Below are positions 57,249 to 64,000 of a stretch of 64,000 nt of DNA, piece after piece. Numbering within the stretch: position 1 is the stretch's first letter; every line of letters starts with the position of its first letter. This stretch comes from Streptomyces sp. MMBL 11-1. GTDB lineage: Bacteria > Actinomycetota > Actinomycetes > Streptomycetales > Streptomycetaceae. The position numbers and the translations under genes were made by a program. The stretch lies in NCBI RefSeq assembly GCF_028622875.1, contig NZ_CP117709.1:5769001-5833000 (forward strand), given 5' to 3'. The notes beneath the pieces were generated by a model. That model was not told where the DNA came from, ran no database searches, and worked only from the letters and a program-made list of their open reading frames with translations.

Positions 57249-58721
57249 TCACGTGCGCTTGAAGAACTCGATCTCGCCGACCGCGATCGGCCGCCCCTCG
57301 CCCTGCCCGACCGCCTCCCGCAGCACCAGCCGGACGGAGACGACGTCGCTGATGCCCAACCGTGTCTCCTGCTTGCCGGGCTTGTCGTTGAAGGTCACCG
57401 TCTTCTTGTGGACCTTGTCGTCCTTCGTGGTGACGATCAGCTCCGCCCGGGTCGGCCGCGCGCCCCGCCGGAACTCCTGGGGCTCCTTCGACACACCGGT
57501 GTGCACCACGACGCCGACCAGCCGGAACGGCGTCCCGAACGAGGAGGTCAGCGACGCGCCGAGTGCGGGGGCGCCCCAGTACTTGTTCGTCAGGCTGTCG
57601 AACGCCGCGCTCGCCGGGTGACCGGGGGCCGAGGCGCTGGCGGTCACCCCGGTGGGGCTGATCTCCCGCGTGCCGCCGAGCTTGTCCCGGACGTCCTCGT
57701 AGACGTAGCGCCCCAGGGGGAAGAACAGGAAGCCCGCGACCAGCAGTCCGGCCACGACCAGGACCAGGAGCGTCCGCCGCAGCGCCCGGCCCGAGCCCCC
57801 GCGCACCCGGCGGCGGAACGGCCACACGGTGCGCCACCACGGCAGGGCGGCGGGCTGTTCCCGGGTCCGGAGCGGAGCGGCGCACCGCCGGCAGAACTGC
57901 CGCCCCGGGAGGTTCGGCGTGCCGCAGGCCGGGCAGGGCGGACCGTCCGGCGTCTCGTCCGCCTCCACCGGCCGCACGACGGGCCGCCGGGCCACGGGCT
58001 TGGCCGGCCGGACCGCCCCGACCGGTTCGTTCTCCTCGTCCACCTCGGGCGTACTCCGGGAAGCCGGTGCGGAAAGCGGGACTCCGGGGCGTACGGGAGC
58101 GGGAGCGGGCCGCACCGGAGGCACGGGCGGCGTCGCCGGTACGGGGGCGGGAGCGGCGGGCCGCGCGGGCGCGGGAGTCGGCCGGGGCGGCGTCGGCGGC
58201 TGCTCGGGGCGTGCGGGAGGTTCGGGGCGTTCCGGGGACGCCGGTCCGGGGCGCGGCGGCTGTTCGCGCTGGTCCGGGGCGTCGGGGGCGGGGCGCGCCG
58301 GTGGGCCGGACCGCTGCGAAGGCGGAGCCGACGGCGCGGGTGCCGGAGTGGGCGTGGGTGAGGACGTGGGCGCGGGCGCGGGAGTGGGGCGCGCCGGCCG
58401 TGCGGGCGGGCCCGGGTCCGGTGCGGGCGTCGTCGTCGGTGACGGCGACGGTCCGGCCGGTTCCGGCTGCGGCACGGGCCCGCCCTCCGCGACCGGTGCC
58501 TCCGCCTCCACCGGCCCGGGGACCGGCTTCGGGACCGGCCCAGCCTTCGGCTCCGGCTCCGGCTCCGGGACCGGGACCGGTCCAGCCTCCGGCTCCGGCT
58601 CCGGAGCAGCCGTTCGCGTCGGCCGCGCGGGCTGGGAGGACCAGCCCAGGTAGCCGCCGCAGTTGCCGCAGAAGTCGTCACTCTCGCCGTTGGCCGTACC
58701 GCACGCCGGGCACGAACGCAT
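57249..58721 (-). CDS. zinc-ribbon, single-pass membrane protein with C-terminal beta-sandwich, last gene of the CIS operon
   Basis: 490 residues. Zinc ribbon 1: C4-x2-C7, C18-x2-C21; a Pro/Ala/Arg-rich disordered stretch (about 30-255); zinc ribbon 2 (CPACGTPN ... FCRRC, about 262-282); a hydrophobic helix (about 315-335); and an outward C-terminal domain (about 350-490) resembling F5/8-type C (discoidin) folds. Topology: cytoplasmic ribbons, external domain. Starts 4 bases after the gpI-like stop, ATG 58721 with GGAAG upstream. Its place at the end of the CIS operon suggests a docking or firing partner at the membrane; this is inference. Confidence 0.82.
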   Translation of the reverse strand: MRSCPACGTANGESDDFCGNCGGYLGWSSQPARPTRTAAPEPEPEAGPVPVPEPEPEPKAGPVPKPVPGPVEAEAPVAEGGPVPQPEPAGPSPSPTTTPAPDPGPPARPARPTPAPAPTSSPTPTPAPAPSAPPSQRSGPPARPAPDAPDQREQPPRPGPASPERPEPPARPEQPPTPPRPTPAPARPAAPAPVPATPPVPPVRPAPAPVRPGVPLSAPASRSTPEVDEENEPVGAVRPAKPVARRPVVRPVEADETPDGPPCPACGTPNLPGRQFCRRCAAPLRTREQPAALPWWRTVWPFRRRVRGGSGRALRRTLLVLVVAGLLVAGFLFFPLGRYVYEDVRDKLGGTREISPTGVTASASAPGHPASAAFDSLTNKYWGAPALGASLTSSFGTPFRLVGVVVHTGVSKEPQEFRRGARPTRAELIVTTKDDKVHKKTVTFNDKPGKQETRLGISDVVSVRLVLREAVGQGEGRPIAVGEIEFFKRT

Positions 58722-58725
58722 CACG

Positions 58726-59301
58726 TCAGCTTCCTGTCTGTTCGGGCTCTCCGGGCGGGCCCGGCAGGACCTCCACCCGGCAGGTGAGGTGGACGGGGCA
58801 CGAAGCGGCTGCGACGTCCAGGACGCGCCGGGCGTCCACCGCGACGCCCTCGCGCACCGGCCAGACCCGGACGAGCAGTTCACCGGTGGGCGGCGGCGGG
58901 AGCGTCGTGCCCGGCTCGGCCGACCAGGTGGCGCCCCCGCCGTCCCGGACGTCCGCGTGCACACCGCAGCAGAGCCGCAGCCGCTCGATCAGACCCCGCC
59001 GCGTGCCGCGCCACCGGTGCAGCTCCACGGCGCGCGCGACGACGGCCCGGCGCAGCTCGACCGGCCACGCCGGATCGGCCTCGACGCCCACCCAGGACGC
59101 CAGCCAGGGCAGGAAGTCGGCCGGGGCCAGCGACGGGTCGAAGTACGCGGGCAGGTTGTCCAGGGTGGACAGGACCGGGGCCAGCACCGTGTCCAGGCCC
59201 GCCGTGAACCGCTGGGCCAGGTCGTCGTCCGCGTAGAGGGCGGGCAGCAGCTCGCCGATCGGGTACCGGCTGGGCAGCCCGGGTATCGCGGCCCGCGTCA
59301 T
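58726..59301 (-). CDS. CIS tail protein, gpI/TIGR02242-like
   Basis: 191 residues. LPALYADDDLAQRFTAGLD and LPWLASWVGVEADP are typical of the phage tail protein I-like family that bridges baseplate wedges in contractile systems. Start overlaps the gpJ-like stop (ATGA). Cytoplasmic baseplate component; no catalytic motif. Confidence 0.88.
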   Translation of the reverse strand: MTRAAIPGLPSRYPIGELLPALYADDDLAQRFTAGLDTVLAPVLSTLDNLPAYFDPSLAPADFLPWLASWVGVEADPAWPVELRRAVVARAVELHRWRGTRRGLIERLRLCCGVHADVRDGGGATWSAEPGTTLPPPPTGELLVRVWPVREGVAVDARRVLDVAAASCPVHLTCRVEVLPGPPGEPEQTGS

Positions 59302-61259
59302 ACGCCCTCACCGGCCCCGTTCGCGGTGACCACCACCTGGTGCTGGTGCGAGAAGACCAGGGCTCCGGGCGCCACGTCGATACGGTCCACCGCCGCCCCG
59401 CGCCGTCCGGTGATCGGGTCGGCCGGGAACAGCCGGACGTCCTCGACCAGACCGGCTCCCTCCACACTCTGGAGCACGGCGAAGACCTCCCCGTACTGCA
59501 CGGGCCTGCCGAACGGCCACCCCCGGCCGTCCGCCCCGCCCCGCAACGGGTCGATGTGCCGGAACAGCGCCTCCAGCGCCTGGGTCCGGACCCGGTCCAC
59601 GTCGCCGGGCGCGGCCACCAGCCGGGCGACGACGGTGACGCCCTGGTAGGCGGGCGGTTCCACGACCAGCCGGGTGCCGACCAGCCGCCGTTCGTCGAGC
59701 CGTTCGGTGACCGCCGCGAGCACCGGGTCCGAGGGGATCAGCTGCTCGAACCGCAGCTGCCCGTCCTCGTCGGCGACCGCGTCGGGCACCACCAGCACCC
59801 GTACCGCACCGGCCTCGCCCGCCACGGCCGGCAGGCACCGCACCCGGCGCAGCGACGGCGCGGCCTCCCGGGCGATGACCTCGTAGTCCTCGGCCGTCAC
59901 GGCCCGCTCCTGCACCCGCAGGATGTTGGGCGCGCGCACCTTCGCGTTCTCCACGGTCTCCCCGTCGACCCCGCCGGTCGCCGCCTCACGGTTGTTGACG
60001 CCCGCGACGTACGGCACCGAACTGCGCAGCACGGAGATCGCGCCCCGCGCGACGTTGCCCGCCGCGCCGCCGCCCGTCCGGTAGCGCGGGACGCGGAGCT
60101 GGGCGCCCTTCTCCGGCACCGCGCCGTACGCGCGCATCGTGCCGTCCGGCTCCCGCACCTCCGGCGGGAACGCGAACTCCCCGGCCACGGCGTCGATCCG
60201 CACGTGCCGGTCACCGGGGCCGGACGCGCCGAAGTGCTCGACCGGGGTCCACACCTGCCAGCCCTCGTCGGTCGAGACCTGGACGACCGGCGGCTCCCCG
60301 TCCAGCAGCAGCGGCGCCCGGCTCACCGAGAACCGCTGCCCGGCGACGCCCTCGGACACCCCGAGGGGCACGTCGAGGACGGTCTCCGCGTGCTCCGCCG
60401 CCGCCGTGCCGCCGACCGTGAACACCTCGGCCTCCCGGATCGTCGGCGACTCCGAGTAGAACGGCTGGCCCGGCTCCGGAGCGGTGACCCGGCAGCGCAG
60501 CCACCCCGCCCGGGTCCCCGCCACGACGGAGGGCGTGTGCCCGGCCGGGACGAACACGACGACCTCACCGGGCCTGTTCAGCCCGCCGGTGCTGTCGGTG
60601 CCGGTCGCACACGTCACCCAGCGGGCCCCGTCCCACGCCTCCCACACCAGCGGCGGCTGACGCGGGTCGACGCCCACGCCCTCCACCCGGCTGTCGAGGC
60701 GGACGGCGACGATGCACCGGGGCACGGCCGTCGGCAGCCCGAACAGCAGGGCGTCGCCGGGCTCCGGCCGGGCCTGGAAGCACGGGATGTCCTTGCCCGC
60801 GCCGAGCGGCCCGGTCCGGTCCGTCTGGTCGCCCGACACCGGCGCGGTCACCAGCCGGACCAGCGAACTCGGCACGATCGGCAGATCCTCGGAGGTGGAG
60901 AACACCACCGGCTCCTCGGCCTCCCCACGGGCGGTGGCGACCTCGGTGCCCGCGAGGAGGTGCACGGTCTCCGGCTGCGGCGCGGACAGCCAGAAGTCGA
61001 TCTCGGCCCGCGCCACGGCAGGCGGGAACAGGGTCACGCCCAGCAGGTCGAGGAAGGCCGCGTAGTTCTTGTCCGGCACCCGGTTCAGCCGGTACAGCAA
61101 CTGGTCGACCAAGTACGCGAACGTCTCGATCAGCGTGACCCCGGGGTCCGACACATTGTGGTCGGTCCACTCGGGGGAGCGCTGCTGGACGTACCGCTTG
61201 GCCTCGTCGACGAGCTGCTGGAAACGCCGGTCGTCCAGGTTGGGCGAAGGCAGGGCCAT
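59298..61259 (-). CDS. baseplate assembly protein, gpJ/TIGR02243-like
   Basis: 653 residues starting MALPSPNLDDRRFQQLVDEA. WTDHNVSDPGVTLIETFAYL and QERAVTAEDYEVIAREAAP are family signatures of the baseplate J-like wedge protein in contractile injection systems. Its ATG shares one base with the gp25 stop. Forms the baseplate wedge that triggers sheath contraction. Confidence 0.93.
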   Translation of the reverse strand: MALPSPNLDDRRFQQLVDEAKRYVQQRSPEWTDHNVSDPGVTLIETFAYLVDQLLYRLNRVPDKNYAAFLDLLGVTLFPPAVARAEIDFWLSAPQPETVHLLAGTEVATARGEAEEPVVFSTSEDLPIVPSSLVRLVTAPVSGDQTDRTGPLGAGKDIPCFQARPEPGDALLFGLPTAVPRCIVAVRLDSRVEGVGVDPRQPPLVWEAWDGARWVTCATGTDSTGGLNRPGEVVVFVPAGHTPSVVAGTRAGWLRCRVTAPEPGQPFYSESPTIREAEVFTVGGTAAAEHAETVLDVPLGVSEGVAGQRFSVSRAPLLLDGEPPVVQVSTDEGWQVWTPVEHFGASGPGDRHVRIDAVAGEFAFPPEVREPDGTMRAYGAVPEKGAQLRVPRYRTGGGAAGNVARGAISVLRSSVPYVAGVNNREAATGGVDGETVENAKVRAPNILRVQERAVTAEDYEVIAREAAPSLRRVRCLPAVAGEAGAVRVLVVPDAVADEDGQLRFEQLIPSDPVLAAVTERLDERRLVGTRLVVEPPAYQGVTVVARLVAAPGDVDRVRTQALEALFRHIDPLRGGADGRGWPFGRPVQYGEVFAVLQSVEGAGLVEDVRLFPADPITGRRGAAVDRIDVAPGALVFSHQHQVVVTANGAGEGV

Positions 61260-61708
61260 CAGCGCACTCCCGCTTCCCGGGCGGCCCCGGAGGAGCCCTC
61301 GGACGAGCCCTCCGACGACGGGATCGTGTAGAAGGGAAAGACGAGGTTGCGCAGGTCGTTGGTGGCCCGCACGGTGTAGTGCACGTCGATGTAGAGCGTG
61401 CCCTCCTCGATGGCGTCGAACGCGATCGCCACGTCCGTCACCTCGATGCGCGGCTCCCACCGCTCCAGCGAGGTGCGGACCTCCTGGGCGATCCGCCCGG
61501 CCGTCGCTCCGTCGCCGGGCGCGAAGACGTAGTCGTGGATGCCGCAGCCGAACTCCGGACGCATCGGCCGCTCGCCCGGCGCGGTGCCGAGGATCAGGCC
61601 GATCGCCTCCTCGATCTCCCGGTCCCGCTCGACCAGGGCGATCCCGCCCGTCGGACCGACCCGCAGCGGGAAGCCCCAGCCGCGCCCGATGAATCCGCCG
61701 CCGCTCAC
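61259..61708 (-). CDS. baseplate protein, GPW/gp25 family
   Basis: 149 residues from a GTG at 61708 that overlaps the PAAR stop (GTGA). ALVERDREIEEAIGLIL and RPEFGCGIHDYVF are gp25/lysozyme-like baseplate signatures (structural, not enzymatic, in CIS). It links the sheath initiator and wedge. Confidence 0.93.
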   Translation of the reverse strand: MSGGGFIGRGWGFPLRVGPTGGIALVERDREIEEAIGLILGTAPGERPMRPEFGCGIHDYVFAPGDGATAGRIAQEVRTSLERWEPRIEVTDVAIAFDAIEEGTLYIDVHYTVRATNDLRNLVFPFYTIPSSEGSSEGSSGAAREAGVR

Positions 61709-62022
61709 ATCGGGCCCCCGATCAGGACGTTCGGCGCACCGCTGATGATGGGCGCGCCGCAGCTCGTCCTGTCCGTCATCCGGGCGGCGGGCAGCCCGCC
61801 GATGAGCACCTGACCGGTGAGCGCGCCGGCCGGGTTGGGCATGATCACGTTGCCCGGCCCGAGCAGGGCGTGCGGAGGGATGACGCACACATGGAGGCTC
61901 CCGGTGACGGCCGCAGGCCGGCCGCCGATGAACACGGTGGCCACGGCCACCGCACCCGGGGGCGGGGTGCCGATGAGGCCGCCGTGGGCGGTGCTGTCGC
62001 CCGTGCGGGCTGCGGGGGGCAT
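61705..62022 (-). CDS. PAAR-domain spike-tip protein
   Basis: 105 residues. Repeated GG(L/R)PAA and proline turns with His/Cys residues (H14 in TAHGG, LHVC, SCGAP) form the sharpened metal-binding cone that caps the spike. Follows the gpV-like gene after a 165-base gap, unlike its other tight overlaps. Confidence 0.92.
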   Translation of the reverse strand: MPPAARTGDSTAHGGLIGTPPPGAVAVATVFIGGRPAAVTGSLHVCVIPPHALLGPGNVIMPNPAGALTGQVLIGGLPAARMTDRTSCGAPIISGAPNVLIGGPM

Positions 62023-62187
62023 GGCCGGGGTTCTCCTTGCTGTGAAAGGGACTTCGGGGCAATCGGACGTCGGGACGGTCGGGCTTCGGCGCCATCGGTC
62101 GTCGGGGCGGTCAGGGTCCGGGGGATCGGACGGTGAGACGGTCGGGATTCGGGGTGATCGGGCCGCGGGCGGGCGACGGGCGGGCGG
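62023..62187. repeat. GGTCGGG-type repeats between PAAR and gpV-like genes
   Basis: 165 bases with repeated GACGGTCGGGNTTCGG and GGTCGTCGGG words, no reading frame. The only gap in an otherwise overlapping operon. Confidence 0.6.
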
Positions 62188-63969
62188 TCAGTTGATCCTG
62201 ATGAGCTTGGCCTTGAGGACCGCGAGCAGCCCGCCGTCGACCGTGACCCCCGTCTTGCCGTTGACGGTCACCGAGCGGCCCTTGATGTTCACGTCGCCCG
62301 TGGCTCCCGCGTCGAGCGTGATACCCGAGGCGGACAGTGTCACCGAGCTGAGTTCCCGGGTGCCGCCCCGGGCCTTCACCGTCAGTGTGATCTCGCCCTT
62401 CTTCTCGTCGAGCATCACGTCGAGCCGTTTGTCACCGCTGGCGATGCGCACCCCGGACGGGCCGCGCGGGGCGTCGAGCAGCTCCAGCCGGTTGCCCGAA
62501 CGGGAGACCAGGGAGCGGCGGTTGACCTTCCCGCTCGTCGGGTCGACCAGCGGGACATCGTGCGGCGAGGGCTTGTCGACCCCGTTGTAGAGACCGCCGA
62601 GCACATACGGGCTGTCCAGCAGTCCCTGCTCGAACCCGACCAGCACCTCGTCGTTGACCTCGGGGCTGAACACCCCGCCGCCGCCCTGGCCGCCCCACTG
62701 CACCGTACGGACCCAGTCGGTGACGTACGTGTCGTCGAGCCACGGGAACTTCAGCCGCACCCAGCCGCGTTGGCCCCGGCCCTCCTCGCGGATGTCGGTG
62801 ACCACCCCGATCGCCAGGCCCGGCATGCGCGGGCCGCGCGAGGGGGCGTTGCCGCCGGAGGCCAGGCCGGAGAGCGACCGGTCCGGTGAGGCGCTGACGA
62901 TCACCGTCGTGCGGTAGCCGGTGTCCGGTTCGAGGACGTGGTGCGCGGCGGTCGCGGTGTAGCGGCCGGAGAAGGCGGGCCCCACGTTGCCGAGGGCCAC
63001 CGGCATGCCCGCCCGCAGCTGCGGGTTCCCGTAGGCGACCGCCTCGACCTCCCCGAAGCCGGCGCTGACCGAGGCGGCCAGCGCACCGGCCACGGCCCGG
63101 GTCTCCGCCTGGGTGCGGTACGGGGTGTCGGCGATCGTCGTCCGGGAGCCCGAGCCGAACATCCTGGCCGCCGTCGACGGACTCATCCCCGGGGTGACGG
63201 TGTCGCTGCGGACGGACTGCTGCCGGGCCACCAGCCGGGTCTTGGTCTCGACGTTCCAGCCGCGCACCTCGACGCTGTCCGCCCCGTCCGCACCCGTCAG
63301 CACCGCACGCAGGGCCAGCAGGTTGTTCCCGTACTCCAGGACCATCGGGTCGCGCGTGGCGGAGGTCGTGGGCGAAGGGGCCGAGGAGGCGGGATCCGGC
63401 TTGGTGAACTGCAGCCGGCCCTTGTCGTCCACCCGCACGGTGGCCCCGCTCTCGGCCGCGAGGTGCTGGAGGAACTCCCAGTCCGACACGTTCGGCTGGG
63501 TCACCTGCTTGTACGTGACCGGCGGGGCCTCGATCCGCCCGCAGGCCAGACCGGCGCCGGCGGCGACCTTGCGGACGATGTCCGCCGTCTTCATGTTCCG
63601 GTACGCCATGACCTTCCGGCCGCGCTGGAGCCGGTGGGCCTTGGAGAACGCCCGCACGACGGTGAACGATCCGGTGGTGTCGGTGTCCAGCTCGACCGCG
63701 GTGACCTCCCCGGTGAACAGCCGCTCGCGCGCCCGGTCCTGGACGGTGACCACCGAGATCTTCAGCGGGGTGCCCATGCCGATGCCGGTCTTGGCGAGGA
63801 AGGTGTGGTCGGGGTCCCGGTACATCAGTACGGCCGTGTCGGGCAGGCCCACGTTCTCGTCGACCACACAGCTCACCAGCTGGGTGGCCCAGGCGGCGGG
63901 CAGCTCGGCGGGCGCCTCGACGATCGGATCGGCGGCGAAGGAGCGCCCGGGGGATTCCGTCCCGCTCAC
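62188..63969 (-). CDS. spike protein, gpV/VgrG-like (LysM-type gp27 plus gp5 fusion)
   Basis: 593 residues from a GTG at 63969 with GGAGGAG upstream. N-terminal about 380 residues match the gp27-like hub; then the OB-fold gp5 region (GLAIGVVTDIREEGRGQ ... GFEQGLLDSPYVLGGLYNG) and a C-terminal beta-helix with repeated VTL, ITL, VTVNGK units. It makes the puncturing spike. Directly precedes the PAAR tip gene. Confidence 0.93.
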   Translation of the reverse strand: MSGTESPGRSFAADPIVEAPAELPAAWATQLVSCVVDENVGLPDTAVLMYRDPDHTFLAKTGIGMGTPLKISVVTVQDRARERLFTGEVTAVELDTDTTGSFTVVRAFSKAHRLQRGRKVMAYRNMKTADIVRKVAAGAGLACGRIEAPPVTYKQVTQPNVSDWEFLQHLAAESGATVRVDDKGRLQFTKPDPASSAPSPTTSATRDPMVLEYGNNLLALRAVLTGADGADSVEVRGWNVETKTRLVARQQSVRSDTVTPGMSPSTAARMFGSGSRTTIADTPYRTQAETRAVAGALAASVSAGFGEVEAVAYGNPQLRAGMPVALGNVGPAFSGRYTATAAHHVLEPDTGYRTTVIVSASPDRSLSGLASGGNAPSRGPRMPGLAIGVVTDIREEGRGQRGWVRLKFPWLDDTYVTDWVRTVQWGGQGGGGVFSPEVNDEVLVGFEQGLLDSPYVLGGLYNGVDKPSPHDVPLVDPTSGKVNRRSLVSRSGNRLELLDAPRGPSGVRIASGDKRLDVMLDEKKGEITLTVKARGGTRELSSVTLSASGITLDAGATGDVNIKGRSVTVNGKTGVTVDGGLLAVLKAKLIRIN

Positions 63970-64000
63970 CGGCTCTCCTCCGCCAGATGGTCTTCCCGCC
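63966..64000 (-). CDS. C-terminal end of the upstream CIS gene (partial)
   Basis: The minus strand ends in ...EDHLAEESR and a TGA at 63966-63968 that overlaps the gpV-like GTG (GTGA). It is too short to name. CIS clusters often have a LysM tube-end protein here. The rest lies beyond the window. Confidence 0.45.
   Translation of the reverse strand, partial: REDHLAEESR

Noticed and set aside
62023..62187. Possible CRISPR-like repeats
   Set aside because: Units are short, irregular and without unique spacers of constant length.
57249..64000. Prophage
   Set aside because: Only tail/baseplate-type genes are seen, with no capsid, portal, terminase, integrase or att repeats, and the gene order is that of a contractile injection system.

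Overview
The window is chromosomal DNA from a Streptomyces or very close relative. It has very high GC, GTG starts, codons ending in G or C, many ATGA/GTGA overlaps, and a gene set and order that recall (from memory, not checked) the S. coelicolor SCO5420-SCO5466 stretch. No tRNA, rRNA, CRISPR array, transposase or integrase was seen. The last 7 kb is part of a contractile injection system (CIS) gene cluster that runs off the right edge.

Layout. (1) 0.4-3.1 kb: a three-gene operon of unknown role encoding a DUF6230 protein, a DUF6114 membrane protein and a membrane-anchored secreted protein. (2) 3.2-9.4 kb: central carbon genes pyk, ackA and pta on the minus strand, divergent from pfkA. (3) 9.5-14.4 kb: an XRE regulator, then a CitA/CitB-type two-component system divergent from a C4-dicarboxylate symporter. 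(4) 14.5-17.8 kb: a sortase-anchored wall protein (LAATG signal), a MerR-thioredoxin pair and an imine-reductase-like enzyme. (5) 17.9-29.2 kb: the GlgE alpha-glucan pathway, glgE-treS-maltokinase-glgB on the minus strand, divergent from glgP. The debranching enzyme glgX lies at 43 kb. (6) 29-35 kb: an M4 metalloprotease, a TetR/flavin-monooxygenase pair, a frameshifted gene for a secreted RelA/SpoT-fold nucleotide pyrophosphokinase, and an isochorismatase remnant. (7) 35-43 kb: a heterodimeric ABC exporter, divergent from a DrrAB-type ABC exporter that is followed by its own NarL-type two-component system. (8) 45-55 kb: cell-envelope genes (two tandem L,D-transpeptidase lipoproteins, a NodB-fold lipoprotein, an amidase), an enoyl-CoA hydratase, an anti-sigma-type ATPase, a two-EF-hand protein and a carboxylesterase. 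(9) 55.8-56.8 kb: a class I terpene synthase with an unusual leader. (10) 57.2-64 kb: CIS baseplate and spike genes (gpV/VgrG-like, PAAR, gp25, gpJ-like, gpI-like) ending in a zinc-ribbon/membrane/beta-sandwich protein.

How the parts fit. Pfk, Pyk, Pta and AckA handle glycolytic flux and acetate overflow. The dicarboxylate module imports TCA intermediates. GlgP, GlgE, TreS, maltokinase, GlgB and GlgX interconvert glycogen, trehalose and maltose-1-phosphate, a pathway tied to sporulation in streptomycetes. The transpeptidases, amidase, deacetylase-like lipoprotein, EF-hand protein and CIS are also plausible players in hyphal wall remodelling and development.

The observations most worth following up are: the frameshifted secreted alarmone-synthetase-like gene; the CIS operon ending in a membrane protein that could be its docking partner; two perfect 11-bp direct repeats holding TCGAGTG heptamers just upstream of glgE; the 21-bp x 7 repeat in an ABC exporter tail; the intergenic GGGACCGGTT array; and the terpene-synthase leader, where a strong Shine-Dalgarno opens an overlapping small reading frame.
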